Shown here in pieces: positions 11,461 to 24,117 of a DNA stretch of 64,000 nt (the first letter of the stretch is position 1; the number at the start of each line of letters is the position of its first letter). A program made the position numbers and the translations under genes. The DNA is from Ziziphus jujuba (Eukaryota; Streptophyta; Magnoliopsida; Rosales; Rhamnaceae), in assembly GCF_031755915.1 (NCBI RefSeq), contig NC_083390.1:20817501-20881500 (forward strand). The letters run 5' to 3'. A model generated the notes under the pieces. The model ran no database searches, had not been told where the DNA came from, and saw only the letters and a list, made by a program, of their open reading frames with translations.

Positions 11461-13381
11461 TTATGGCTTCCTCTTAAGAAGGAGAAAGATGACCATTTTG
11501 TGATCCGTACATTGCAAGTTGAGTGGAGAATCAGTAACTTTCTTGGCAAAACGATCAAAAACCTCATCAATTAACTCATCATTTCGGAAATGGCGTTTGA
11601 ATATACCTCCCATTCCACCTTTCAATACCAAAGCTCGCTTTTCGACCGGAATGGCTTTGGCGTTAAAACCATCCACTATTTTTCCCATGCTTTCTATGCT
11701 AAACATCCCATTTCTTTCTATGATTTCAATCAATTCTTCTGGACTTGAATGGTATAACCCCAGATTGAAAGAGTCCAATTGTTCTTCGCTTATTACTCCC
11801 TGCAATCAATATATACAAATATAGCAGTCAATGATAAAAGACCCGGTCCAATGATAATTGGTTGTTTAAGCACGCAAATCTAAAATTTTTCTTACGTTCT
11901 AAAATTGATCTAAAGATTAGAAAATAATACATTTGGTAAAGTACGTACGGGTTGAAAAATAATTTAATTTGGTCAATATTTCTAAATCGATTAAAGGGCA
12001 TCCCAAGATAAAAAAACATTATATTCGAAGTTAATATTTTATTATCAAAAACTATCACTTCGTAATCTATCATTCAAAATCTATCAAAAAAATAAAACAA
12101 AAATTAAAAAAAAAAAGATAAAAAAAGTGATAAACTAATTTGGTTTATAAATTTGTTGATAAAAGTTCATATCTATCACTTTTTAATGTTTCTTAATTAT
12201 CAAATCAAATAGTCCAATAACAAAGTTTACTATGTCTTAATTATAAAGAGTTGGAACACCCCCCCCCCCCCCCCCCCCCCTACTTCAAATAGTGACGATG
12301 ATGATGGAAGGAGGTTTCTTACCAACTTGGTCATGTCAGTAAGGCAAGATTCCAAAATGAGGAAATTTCTACCAGTATGGGTGTCTAAGCTGAGTTTGAC
12401 ATCTGAAACTGCAGGAACAGAAAGTGCCATTAGACCTCCAACCACAACATCTTGAGCTCTAGCACAAAGAAAAGTGTTCCAATCCTTGTCATATTGAGCT
12501 GCATAGGCCTCCATCACTTCCTTATGAGCATTCACGTAATGGATTTTTCCTTTGTTAAATGCCGGCGAATTTGGGTCCCTCACCTCTTTGGGAATTTCGG
12601 AGAGCCAGTTGAGTGAACTAGAGGAGTGAACGATATGAATAGATTGCTTTGGAAGTAAAGGTTTGTAGAAAGACCCCGGCAGTGCAGCCGCAAAATATTC
12701 CCTGTTCGGAGGTAGGAATGTGAAAAGCGTGTTGAAATCATTGGATTCGAGATCGTTGAAGAACACTTCGAATTCCGGCGTTTGATCTTCGACTAGTCCT
12801 TGTGATTTGTATTTGGATTTTATGGCGTCGATGATGTTCTCCACCGCAAGAACCGTGGTTGATCCATTAGAACATCCTACATCTGCGATGCGAATTGATT
12901 TCGAGGAATTAAAAAGCTTCGTGATGTCGAAATTCTTGGCAATTTCTTCCTTTAGTTTCTCTTCCGCAGCAATAACAACTTTTTTCTGCAAAACAAGTCG
13001 AAATCGTATTCACTTTGGTATATACGTAGAGAGTTCCGTGTATATATATATATATATATAGAGAGAGGATACAATAATTGTCATTTTTAATTTTAAATTA
13101 TTAATTAAGATAATCTACGTCTAATATTTAACATTTATGTAACACAAAATAAAAAATATATGTTTCCAACTGATTAAAATTTTGTACATGTATATGCATT
13201 AAAAATAAAAAACTAAATTTGATTAAGTGAATAATTCTATCACAAAACTAAATTGAGGAACAAGGTATAATATTTTGCATGAAGAAGATTTTACCAAATA
13301 AGCATCATTTTCAGGAATGCTTTTTCCACCACTGGCTGCTTGGGATTGGTGGGAAAATAATGAATTGCTTTGAACCTCCAT
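11461..13381 (-). CDS. SABATH family SAM-dependent carboxyl methyltransferase, copy A (three exons, 362 aa)
   Basis: Exons (minus): 13381-13295, 12985-12323 and 11799-11461, with GT..AG borders and all junctions in phase 0, giving 29+221+112 codons. SABATH enzymes transfer a methyl group from S-adenosylmethionine to carboxyl groups (or ring N) of small hormones and specialised metabolites in the cytosol. SAM motif I is ADVGCSNGSTT (D64-G70); the NDL-x-x-NDFNTLF block is at about 106-117; the substrate-pocket block SLNWLSEIP keeps Trp156. The C-terminal half has the usual alpha-helical cap pattern and ends FLLLKRKP. Length is normal. Closest to the At5g37990/At5g38100/loganic-acid-type clade by memory of the sequences. 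Oddities: the N-terminal SYA-x-NS-x-x-Q signature is replaced by SIPENDAYL, and SLH-W reads SLN-W. ATG 13381 is chosen over the in-frame ATG at 13411 because both paralogues start there (ME/MKV/AQS). Confidence 0.85.
12259..12280 (-). repeat. Homopolymer C22/G22 in intron 2 of copy A
   Basis: Twenty-two C on the plus strand (G on the transcribed strand), within the intron between exons 2 and 3 and about 40 bp from the donor at 12322. It could form a quadruplex in the pre-mRNA. The exact length is doubtful in any assembly. Confidence 0.8.
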
Positions 13382-13728
13382 AATCTCTCTTTCTCTAAGA
13401 TGATCTCTCAATATCTAAGTGTTCACCTACTGTGAATATGGGATTGATGTGTAAGGATGCCACCTCTACGCCAGGCACCCGGTATTAAATAGTGCAATGG
13501 AGGCCAATTATACAAGCCTTCGATTAAGACTTTAATTATAAAATATAGGTAATAAATTTAGTGGAATTTGTTGATTACTTAATTTTATCAGTTCTATTTT
13601 ATCTTTTTAATCATTCAATGTTAACCAAAATAAACCACGTCAAACCCAACATGTTCATTAATTATTGATTTGAAAATCTTGACCGTATAAAATGTGCATT
13701 GCTTTTACATATATAACAGCAACGAGGC

Positions 13729-13768
<40 letters not shown>

Positions 13769-14205
13769 AAATAAAAGGGAGAAACGAAACCTCTCACTTG
13801 TTTCCATAAAATAAATAAATAATAACCAAAAAAAAGAAAAAAAAAACTAAATTTGCATTAATTTTGTTTTTATACTTTGTATGCTATATCTTTTTTTTTT
13901 TTTTTTCCCACAATTTTCTTCCGGTTACTATAATCCCTTGAACTTAATTTCCTGTTTTTCCTTGTAGATTATAAGCGTAGACTTAGTAAATATCATTCGT
14001 ACTCATTTTGGGCTACTTGCAAAAGTCAGCTGATATAAGTCGAGTTCGAAGATCAAACAAGCAACAGGGCGGCAAGGTAGTGGACTAATAGTACATGATT
14101 CCCAGCAAATAGAGACGCCCATTGACTGATTCAGAAAATATATATTCAAGGGTACACTATTTGATATTATTTATAAAAAAAAAAAAGAAAAAAAAAAGAA
14201 AGAAA
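13382..14205. other. 5' flank of SABATH copy A
   Basis: Upstream of copy A. It holds the presumed promoter, with a TATTTAATA-type element on the minus strand near 13484-13492, about 100 bp from the ATG. It also has a long (TA)n tract at 13732-13762 and poly-A/T runs. No gene is seen. Confidence 0.4.
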
Positions 14206-14853
14206 GAAGGAACTAGGGGTGGGCATGGATTGGGTTGGTTCGGTTTTGGACTGAAATACAACCCAATCCATACATATCGGTTTTTCTAATTTACAATCCA
14301 AACCAAACCATTGAAGCATTAAATCCAAACCAAACCAAACCATTTATGATCGGTTTGGTTTGGATTTGTTGATCGGTTTGAAATTTACTAATTTATAAAT
14401 ATATAATACAAATAAAAAAATTTTCAAATATAAAATATAAATAATAAATTATAATTATTTAAACATAAAATACAATTAGAATAATATAACATAATCTACA
14501 ATGGAAAATAAAGAAGAAAATATAGCAAATGATACACATCATGCACTTATTAAATAGCAAACATTAATGCCATCATCTCACTCCTATAAAATCAAATTAA
14601 AATTGTTAGAACAAATAATGTAAAATAATACATTCGTCAAAATTCATTCACTCAAGAATCAATGCATAATTCCTTTTTTTTTTTTTAAACCTTAAAACTT
14701 TGGTAAATCATAAGTTAATCAACGTTGATAGGTTCACTAATTTTAGTTGATTCTGTAAACTCTACAAAGATCAAAACAATAAAATTAACAATAAATTATA
14801 TTTAAACATTTATATATATATATATAAGTAACAATTAGATACAATATATGTAG

Positions 14854-14884
<31 letters not shown>

Positions 14885-15354
14885 GGATGTAAAAAATATA
14901 TATATATTATGGTGATGGTGATGGACTGGTGGTGAGCGGCAACAAAGGTAAATATTTAGTTTAGGGTTATAACTTACAATTTGATTTGGGATTTGGGATA
15001 TGGGGATATAAAAGAAAAAAAATATCTATATATATTAAAAATCAATATATAAAATTGGAAAAAAAATTTAAAAATTAATATATAAAAATGAAAAAAATAT
15101 TATAAAATTAATGTATAAAAATGAAAAAATAAAAAATATATAATTTTTTAGTTATATAATATTTTATTTGGATTGGATTGGATTGGATTGGATTTATATT
15201 TCCAATCCATAACCAATCCAATCCATACAATTTATAATATTTTGAACCCAATCTAATCCAATTGATGTAAAAATCCAATCCAAACCGTTAAAAATGGATT
15301 GGATTGGACGGGTTGAACGGGTTGGATTGGATTTTGCCCACCCCTAGAAGGAAC
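14206..15354. mobile_element. Non-autonomous hAT-like transposon with 8-bp target duplication
   Basis: The element is 14214-15346 (1133 bp). It starts TAGGGGTGGGCA and ends TGCCCACCCCTA, a perfect 12-bp terminal inverted repeat. It is flanked by GAAGGAAC at 14206-14213 and again at 15347-15354, a perfect 8-bp target duplication, the hallmark of hAT insertion. Both ends are packed with short subterminal repeats: GGTTTGG/CCAAACC on the left, GGATTGGATTGG on the right, in opposite senses. Such repeats are typical transposase-binding sites. No transposase frame is present, so it would need a partner in trans. The inside is AT-rich with (TA)n tracts. Confidence 0.9.
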
Positions 15355-17017
15355 TATTAGATATTCATGATAAAACACAAAATATAATTCACATGATATC
15401 CGAAGGTAATTAATAACTTACTACATACTTTGAAAGTTGAGACTTTAACTAATTACAATTTATTTTTAGCTATAGTTTAATTCAAAATGAAAATAAAAAA
15501 ATTTAAAAAGTTAATTAAAATATTGAAAAATTCCATCAAAGGTGGGAATTTTATTGTACGAATATTACTGTTAAAAATATTTATACAATTTTTTGTAGAG
15601 ATTATGTGGACTATTGGATTGGATAAGCAATATTTAAAATCTTTAAAAACGAAAAAGTCAAAATTGAACAAATTAGAGAAGAATATACGATTTTAAAGGG
15701 GTACAAGTTTATTTTATATATTACAAATGTAAAGATACATACAATTACGTATTCAAATTTTTTAAAAAGTAAAATTAAAGTGGCGAACTTGGCACCCTGG
15801 GCCTTACCCAAATCGGCCCATGGATACGCTTTTAAATTATCACTAAGGCCCACACATATCACAGTCTTAGCAGACAAAATAAAATATTAAGATATAGATT
15901 CTATCTGATCACGACATTAGCGAACAAAACAAAATATTAAGATTTAGATCGTATCTAAAAGACTTTTAGATATTGAGATTTAAAATATGAGATTTATTAT
16001 CATAATTTATTTTGAATACGATGATAAAAGCTGGCAAACAACTGTTATTTTAAGTTGGTAAAGCTAACGTGCATGGCTAGTTATAACCTCAACAGAGTTT
16101 GTTAACAATAAACCAAATAATTCAAAACCAAATAATTGACTTTGAACCAATTAATTTGAATATTACTATTTTGTCATTGTCGATGACAATTCTTGATTTA
16201 TGTCACAAATTTTATTGAAAGTATTTATTTTTGTAATAAAATTTTAAAAATAAACATTTTAATGATAATAATTTGAATTATCATTGAATATATAGTGATT
16301 GTTTATTCATAATAACAAATATCAATTAACTTGTTGGAAAATTGGCCTGTAACCTTCAATTTTATTATTTTGTAAAAAATAAATCAATATTAAAGGTTCT
16401 GTTTATTTAAAAATCGTTTGCCACATCAGATAAATAGATAAAATTTTAAAATTTTTTTTTTTTATGGTTTTGTGTATTAGTTCTATTAAGCTGATGTGGC
16501 AACAAAAGAAATAGAAACTGTAAAGGATACTGTCTATTTCTGGAAGTTTTGTTAGACACATTGAGTCAGCATTTTATTATTTTTATTGATTCTTGTTAAA
16601 AAAAAAAAAATTCTGTGTAAGTTTTTGATTTTTTTAATTAGATATAATTTCAAAATAAAAAATTATACATTAGCATTTCAGAAAATTTAAACAGAACCCA
16701 TTGAAGAAAAATTGTATAAAACATTATCTACTAAATAGAAAGAATGTCATCTGAGCATGGATATTTTTCAAAATTAATGCCATATAGATTCTAATAGAAA
16801 GAACCATTGGAAATGCTCTTATAGATGAGCAGAAATGAATATTATAGATGATGAGAGGATCCATATCTCTCTCAAAATATGAAAACATATCATTATAAAT
16901 ATTGATAATGTATTGTTGCATATCCATAATTTTTTTATTTTTTTTAATGGAAAAGATGAACACTGATAGAAACATAAATGTGAAACTAAAGGTTTCAATT
17001 TTGTAGAAAACTAATAC
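15355..17017. other. Intergenic region between SABATH copies A and B
   Basis: AT-rich and without a supported gene. It includes a short ATTAAGAT(A/T)TAGAT(T/C)(C/G)TATCT direct repeat around 15885-15957 and a candidate MITE at 16395-16698 (separate entry). The last ~300 bp is 3' flank of copy B. Confidence 0.45.
16395..16698. mobile_element. Candidate MITE with short terminal inverted repeats
   Basis: The left end GGTTCTGTTTATTT is mirrored by AAATTTAAACAGAACC at the right, about 11-14 bp of inverted repeat enclosing ~304 bp of non-coding AT-rich DNA. Inside, TTGCCACATCAG (about 16418) and CTGATGTGGCAA (about 16490) form a second perfect 12-bp inverted pair, suggesting a nested or foldback structure. 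I could not find a convincing target duplication, so the class is left open. Confidence 0.45.
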
Positions 17018-20000
17018 TCATGGCTTGCGCTTAAGAAGAAGAAACAGGACCAACATTTTATTGTTCTCTGGATGTAAATGAATTGAAGAAACTACAACTT
17101 TCTTAGAGAAACGACAAAAAATCTCATCCACGACCTCATCACTTGCAAAGTGACGTTTGAATATCCCTTCAAGTCCAGCTTTTAAAATCAATGTACGTTT
17201 TTCCAGTGGGACACTACTTGAGTGAAGACTATGCAATTTTTCCATGCTAACGATGCTGAAAAGCCCATTTTTTTGGACGATGCCATTTAATTCCTTTGGA
17301 CTTGAGAAGTAAAAGCCCAGATTCAAGGAGTCCACTTGTTCTTCATTGATTACTCCCTGCAATTAATATCAAAAAATTGTCATACCAACTAATAATAGTC
17401 ATTGATTAATTTTCTCCTTTAGTCAGACACATAATATTTGAACGTATATATATATATGTATATTATTTTATTAAAAAGTGTAGATATTACCATTAAACTG
17501 TCCCATAAAATATATTTGAACATCTAGTTAAATAAACAACCTATGATATTAATATGAGATTCTCAAATGCTAATCTTATGTTTAATTTGGTTTGGTTCAT
17601 TGAAGATGGAAATAATCCATATGGGACAATCTAATGTAAAGCTGTTTTTTAATGTAATGTTTTTGAGTTAAAATACCCTTCACCTTCAATATCCAAAAAT
17701 GAAATAAATCAAAACACAAAAATAAAAATAAAATAAGGATCTGGATTCCAAATAACTATGCTCTAGTTAATTAATCAAATGTATAGAGAAGCATATTCTT
17801 ACCGCCATGACCATTTCAATTAGGCAAGATTCAAAAATTAGGAAATCTCCACCAGTAAGAGTCTCAGAGCTGAGATCAACCTCATCAGGAACTACAGGAA
17901 CAAGCAATGCCATTAGCCCACCAACAGCAACATCGTGAGCTCTAGCACACAAGAACGTTTCCCAATCCTTAGCATATTGAGCTGCGTAGGCCTCCATGAC
18001 TTCCACACGTGCATTTATATAATGAATTCTCCCTCTATTCCATGCCGGAGAAGTATTTTCCAGAACCTCTCTTGGAATCTCAGAGAGCCAATTTAAGGAA
18101 TTAGAAGAGTGAACAACATGCAGAGACTCCCTGGGAAGTAATGGTTTGTAGAATGTACCTGGTAGTGCAGCCGCAAAATATTCCCTATTGGGAGGGAGTA
18201 TTTTGAAAAGGGTGTTGAAATCATTTGATTGAAGGTCGTTGAAGAACACTTGGAATTCCGGGATTTGATCTTCGAGTCCTTTCGATTTGTATTTTGATTT
18301 AATGGCTTCTACGATGTTCTGCACCGCTAGAATCGTAGTTGTTCCATAGGAACACCCCACGTCTACTATACGAATAGCTTTTAAGCTGCTGTTGATGTCG
18401 AAGTTGTTAGCTATTTCTTCTTTTATTTTCTCTTCTGCAGCTACAACAACTCTTTTCTGCATGATGCATATATCAAATTACCATTAGTACATATAATATG
18501 TTAATGTTTTTGATGGTTTTAATTTTACGTTCAATTACTATGATCAATAGATGTTATATAGTTTTTGCCTTCAATTGCTATAAGTGAATCTAATATTGAT
18601 TGAATGCTAGGACTTTATATTAAAATTAAAAATGAAAAAAGTCGTATGTACCGCTTGATTTTGATCTACCCTATTGATCATGAAGCCAACCAAGCTGCAT
18701 CGCATAGAAACCTGCCTTCTATAGACTATAAAACGCACATAAATGAACCTAATAAAACAATGCCAAACTAGTTGATATCAAAAAATTTATTGACTCAAGT
18801 ATTATTTATCTGAAAATAAAGAATAACAAATTAACTTGCTCGGGTTTCATATTAAAATTTTAAAAAATCGTTGTTAAGGCTAGTTCGGTAGGTAGGGATA
18901 TGGATGGAAATGAATGAAATAGTTATTTTATATAGGATTAGGTAAATTTATGTTTGGTCGATTTTTTAAGTAGATTTTATCTTACAAGTTTCAAACTTTT
19001 TGCTAATTTTTTTCATTTCTTATATAATGTTTGGTTGGTAATCTGAATTTTTGAATTTAAAAATAATTAAATAAATTTTTATATTATAAATCAAGAAAAG
19101 AGTTTGTCTTTTTAAAAAATTTGCATAATGATATTTTAAAAGTCTTTTAAACTATCATCAATACGGGTGTTAAAAATTTTCTCATAAATATATATTTTTT
19201 TAAATTTGAGAATCAAAATTTTTCAATCCACACTTTTTTTATCCTAATAACTACTTAAATATATGAAAGTTTTATTTTCTTAAAGAATTTAAATTTTCAC
19301 TAGTTTTATACTTTATCAAACTGCAACTCGAAAAATAGTTGTTTCATATATTTCATTGGAATAACTATTCCTTTTGAAAATATAACTAATATATATATTC
19401 CTTCATCCCCTATTAATAATAAACTGAAATATAAAATTGATTGTTCCCATAAATTTGTAATTTGAAACATTATCTATTTATTAAAAATAAAAAAATTTAA
19501 AATAATATAAATTAAATTTAAAATTTTTTTTTTTGAATTGAAATTTAAATATAATTGATTGCATATTTAATTACACATAAACAATTTTTTTAAAAAAAAA
19601 ATTATAAAGAATAAAAAACATAAATAAAAAATAATATAAACTTTTAAAAGATAAAAAAAAAATTAAAAATTAAAAAAATATTTAAGCTAATCATCCTTTT
19701 TAATATACTAAAATAACTAAAAATTTCAACAACAAAAAAAATATTAGTAATTTTTTTAATTTTTATTATTGAAAATTATTATTTCTATTATATGAAAAAT
19801 AGATGCATTCTATGGACAAAGCATGTACTTAATGTTTGTGCTAAAGTGACTGCAATGAAAAAACCAAAGCAACTTGATGAATCTACTTTCTCAGTTAGCT
19901 TAGAATGGTTCCTACCAATTCAAATCTGATTGTTATGACCAACAGAAAAATAAAATAAAATCTGATTGTCGATCCATGAATGTCTAAAAATGAAACTAGG

Positions 20001-20815
20001 CACAACTGGAATTTTATTTTTTGGGTCAACGGGAAGAATTGTAGTTTTCATGGGTCTAATTGGAGATAAGCACAGTGACTGGGCCAGCGCCACTATGTTT
20101 ATCTCTCTTTGACTGGGATCTAATAATGGGCCTCCAGTTGACTTGGACTTTCCTCCTCATGGGAGTTGAATCTGCCATGGTCTTAAACTCAGTTATATAA
20201 CAATATAAGGAAGTAAGTACCCTCTGTTCTTTAGCAAATAAATAAATCTCTGTTATTCACCGTTAAAAAAAAAAAAAAAAAGCCTCTGTTGAAGTTTCAA
20301 GATTATCTAAATTTTCTTGGGAAAAATTGATCTCGTACTTATCGAAAAAATTCATATGGAGGAAATAAAAAAAATAAAAATAAAAGTTTCTGTTGAAGGT
20401 ATCTTAAGTTTTTAGTTTATCATTAATGTTCCATGAAATTTCAACAATAACATACGTATAAGTAAAATTTATCTATTTATTTTCAAAGTTTTCTTTTTGA
20501 GCAAAAATTGCATATAAAGTCCTATCAGATTGTATAGCCCTATTTGATTAGGTATAAAAAACGTGTGCATCTAAACGAAAATCAAAGTCTACACACAATT
20601 TTTTTTTTTTTTACTCAGAAAAATCAAAGGTCAAAGTCTATAAATAATTAAATTTAATCGTGAATTATATATATATATATATATAAATATGTATTGAAAA
20701 TTAATTTCCATTGAAAAAAATGATTTACCATATTGGAGTCACTTTCAGCATGGCTGTCTCCTCCCTTTGATAAATCAGATTGCTCATGCAATTCTAAGTT
20801 GCTCTGAACCTTCAT
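17018..20815 (-). CDS. SABATH family methyltransferase, copy B (three exons, 359 aa)
   Basis: Exons (minus): 20815-20729, 18456-17803 and 17356-17018, all phase 0, giving 29+218+112 codons. The architecture equals copy A, but intron 1 is 2.27 kb and carries old repeat sequence. SAM motif I is VDVGCSYGTTT (D61-G67). NDLQSNDFNTLF and NSLNWLSEIP follow in the usual places, and the protein ends LFLLLKRKP. Exon 1 ends in SHAESDSNM where the family has SYA-x-NS-x-x-Q, so both the Tyr of SYA and the Gln are missing. No frame damage is seen. Substrate unknown; probably the same small-acid methyltransferase clade as A and C. A TATA-like CTATAAGTA on the minus strand sits about 90 bp upstream of the ATG. 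Confidence 0.85.
19895..20190. repeat. Block in intron 1 of copy B, homologous to 43515-43770
   Basis: Shared order of landmarks: CCATGAATGT, AAAATG...AACTG, GTGGGCCAG/CTGGGCCAG, TCTAATAATGGG, GTTGACTTGGACTTTC, GGGAGTTGA and GCCATGGT. The partner lies in the displaced flank of the fourth SABATH copy, so this marks how far the ancestral duplicated unit extended. Confidence 0.6.
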
Positions 20816-21182
20816 ATTAAGTTGTCTCTGACCAACCTCTCTGTAACTTTATTAATATGATTGATTTTAGGGATACAATCCTTCTCATATGGACACCAAT
20901 ACTTATAGATAAGCCAGCAGACAAGATAAATTTGTAAAGGTTAAAATTAAAATTGATTAATTTATATATTTGGTATGGTTCATAATTGATTTATTCGTTC
21001 ACGTAACGTATGGCTTTTCTCTCGTTTAATTTAATTTATCATTTCTTAGTGAAAACCAATCCAATATATACAAAAACTGATATATAACTTTAGTAATTTT
21101 TGTCCAGATATTGTTGGCTGTTGTTTTATGTTCTTAAACAATTTGCATTGATTTTGATGATTTGTTGCTTTTGGGTACATTG

Positions 21183-21214
<32 letters not shown>

Positions 21215-22629
21215 TATGTATATAATTGATCAAAAGCTACACCTAATTCAAAGATCGAGTACTTGTGTGGAAGAGAATTAGGACGGCAGTTTGAATTAAG
21301 TACCAGATGCCAAAAACAACCAACTTGATATCTTCAATGCATTGCAGAACATATTCGCAATCAAACTCCCAAAATATAATTTTAAAAAGATGGTAAATAA
21401 ATATTAAAGCCAAGAACATGACCTATGCTTTACTGAAATGAAGTCAGCTATATTTTGTATATATAAGCCTTCATTAATTTACTGCTATTAATAAGATTTC
21501 CATTATTGTTTATCAAATTTGATTATGATAAAAAAATTAAAAGAAAAATAAAAGAAAAACAAGAGAAACAATTGGTATATATATATATATATTAAAGTTA
21601 AAAGTTTCTCTAAAATTTAAATGGTTTAATTTACAAATAGAATTGTTAGTTTTCAATTTCAGATAAATTTTTTTATTCTGACGTCAAATTAAATTAACAT
21701 TTTTATAAAAAATTTAAACTATTACCAGAGTCTTTTTTGAACTCATTTTGAATATTTAACTTTGATATTTGATACTGAATTGAATTACAATGTTTTTTTG
21801 AAAATTTATACTGTAAAAAGGTTTATCATCATTTCTTTGATAAGCAAGATTAATGTTTTACTCAAATCAAGTCACCGATATTTCGCTTATATATATATAT
21901 ATATATATATATGCCTCCGTTTACTATTATTAACCAGAAAGGTTTGATATTATATTTTAATGGGTTAACAATACTTGTGGACCTTTAATTTAAAACAATT
22001 ATTAATGTGACATGATAATTACAAATTGATTTGAACTTGGAACAAATTAATTTAAAACAATTATTAATGTGAAAATTAATTAATTAACTTGGCAAAAGAA
22101 ATCTCTCACATGTAGTAATGCTTGATTGAAAATGAAAACTCTTTCAAAGGAATTCCTCAGTTAGAACATTTTAGATAGAGACTTGTATTGAGCTTCCCTG
22201 TAAACTCGAGAACCCACTAGTTAAGCCTACTTTGTCCTTTGCTATGGAAATATGTGGATGTAGTGCTTTTATCCATTTCTTTGTGGTTCTCAGTACTGGA
22301 CTCTCCCTCCCCCCTAAGTTTAATGGTTCATATCTGACTATGTTTTCCTAAAGTTGCACGTTAAAGCGATTGGTTTCCATTGTTTTTACTAATATATTCC
22401 TTTTTTTGGTTTATGGAAATGATGCCTTGCTTTATAAATTTCCTTCTAACTACATCACTAATTTCTTAACCTTGATGCCTTTATCTTGTTGATAAGAAAC
22501 AACTTATTTATAAAAAATATTCTGTCTGCTTTTTGGAATGCATTTTCAGAAAATAACTATTCTAAACTACATTATCTTTTTAATCATGATAGCATAGAAA
22601 TTCTAACATTTTTATATTAATAATTTCAG
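20816..22629. other. 5' flank of copy B and intergenic DNA
   Basis: Contains (TA)n tracts at 21189-21213, 21574-21591 and 21889-21912 and a short duplicated TTAATTTAAAACAATTATTAATGTGA motif around 21988 and 22048. No coding frame is supported. Confidence 0.4.
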
Positions 22630-22809
22630 TATATCCGAAGGGCGTGCTATATTCATCGTGTATTTCCCTGCATCACGAACAGTAGCTGTTGTGGTGGTGA
22701 ATCTTATCAAAATAAAGATTTGTCTCTGTCTTTTCTTGAAAGACAATTCCGTGAAGCTTGCCAAGTATTATCCATTGAGCCCCCTCCTCGAAATGAAATA
22801 ATTTTCAGG
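22630..22809 (+). pseudogene. Isolated 60-codon internal exon of an unidentified gene
   Basis: A 180-bp frame begins right after TAATTTCAG and ends right before GTGAGT, a textbook acceptor and donor, with no stop and phase 0. It begins YIRRACYIHRVFPCI and ends SIEPPPRNEIIFR. The centre contains SSCCGG and SFLERQFREACQVL. It looks like a conserved exon, but no flanking exon is visible within 1 kb on either side and I do not recognise the protein. It is most likely a captured or stranded gene fragment. Confidence 0.5.
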
Positions 22810-24117
22810 GTGAGTTTGTGCATTTTTTAGTGTAAGAAGAATTCTATTAATGTTTACCTTGATTATGATCAAAATTCTGCGCACCAATATAATACGAAAA
22901 TAGATAAACCGTTGACATAAACTAGAAAGTAGAAACCATAAAGTATTGTTTAGGAAGGATCGAACTATATCCGGGATTTTGTTGTCTTTCTGGATTTTCT
23001 ATTGGTCTGTATTTCCAATATTGATTAAAAGTACACAAGGTTCAAATTCTTCAAACGCTCTTCATTATTTTATCGCTGCGTGTCGCTTTATGTGTTTTTT
23101 GTCGCTGCATTTTTTTTTTAATTATTTTTTTTTGATAAATTTTCTGGCTGCATTTGAGAAATACGTATTTTGACTGCTCTTTTAATAGTATTTGATCTTA
23201 ATAAAAGCCTAAGCAAGAGACAAACCGAAAAAATCCAGAATTTGTGGGCACCCCACCAAGCTGAATTTTTAAGCTTCTCATTCGTTAGAGGTTTGACTGC
23301 TGTAATTGGATCGGGATACTTTTACTAGCATTTTGAACATATTTTATTTAAATCTTTTTTTTATGAAAATATTTTGTTTAAATCTTTCTTATTCATTTAA
23401 AATACTTTTTCTTTTTCAGATTTTTTTTTTTTTTACTCATTCTATAATTTTTATTTTTTTATTTTAACTCTTTTGGGGAATGATTATTATACTTTTTAGT
23501 ATTTGTACGGATTTTGAAATAATTTTTATATTTAAATAATTTCAGTGCTCATACAAATTTTTAAGAAACTATTCCAGCTCTTTTCAAAAATATTTTTTAA
23601 AACTTTTAATTCATTTTGAGGATGTTCTTAAATTTCCATTCTAAGAAATAAATAGAAATAATAAACAAATGAAAGAGATAAAAGGATAAATAAAAGAATA
23701 ATCATTTAGATGTTAATATTGTTAGATGGACAGAATCAAAAGATAGAATCATTAAAAATATTGTTAGGAGAGGGGTAATTAAGTCTGTCAATTAAAAATG
23801 TTAAAATGTATGTAACCAAACAATCTATCTTTATTTACAATATAGAATTAAAAGAACTGATTGTTGTAAACTCGTATTATTAGATGTATCGTGTACGCAA
23901 ATATCAAATTAAAATTATACCAAAATTGCATATGGGACTAATGTATAATCAAACCATTTTTTCTTTATTCAATTCATCACATATAACATGCAAATACAAC
24001 TTACCAAATTACAAATTACACTTTAAAGCAAAAGAATAAAAAACTACAGGTAAGAGATAGAGACAGAGTATTTCAATAACTTTTATTCAACATGCGTCTG
24101 CTTAATTTTGTGGAAAA
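22810..24117. other. Intergenic region before SABATH copy C
   Basis: T-rich, with no supported gene. From about 23811 onward it is the 3' flank of copy C and is homologous to 28035-28368 (shared ACCAAACAATCTATCTTTA, TTGTTGTAAACTC, CATATGGGACTAATGTATAAT, TTACACTTTAAAGCAA). Confidence 0.5.

Noticed and set aside
13223..13411. Start of SABATH copy A at the upstream ATG 13411
   Set aside because: The extra residues (MRDHLREREI) have no counterpart in copies B and C, whose ATG aligns with 13381.
18870..19830. Possible transposon in intron 1 of SABATH copy B (GGAAATGAATGAAATAG ... ATTTCATTGGAATAACTATTCC)
   Set aside because: The inverted similarity is weak and AT-rich, and no duplication flanks it; not reported as a feature.
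22946..23173. 75-codon frame with hydrophobic content
   Set aside because: Phe/Leu richness comes from T-rich DNA; no paralogue, splice or start context supports it.
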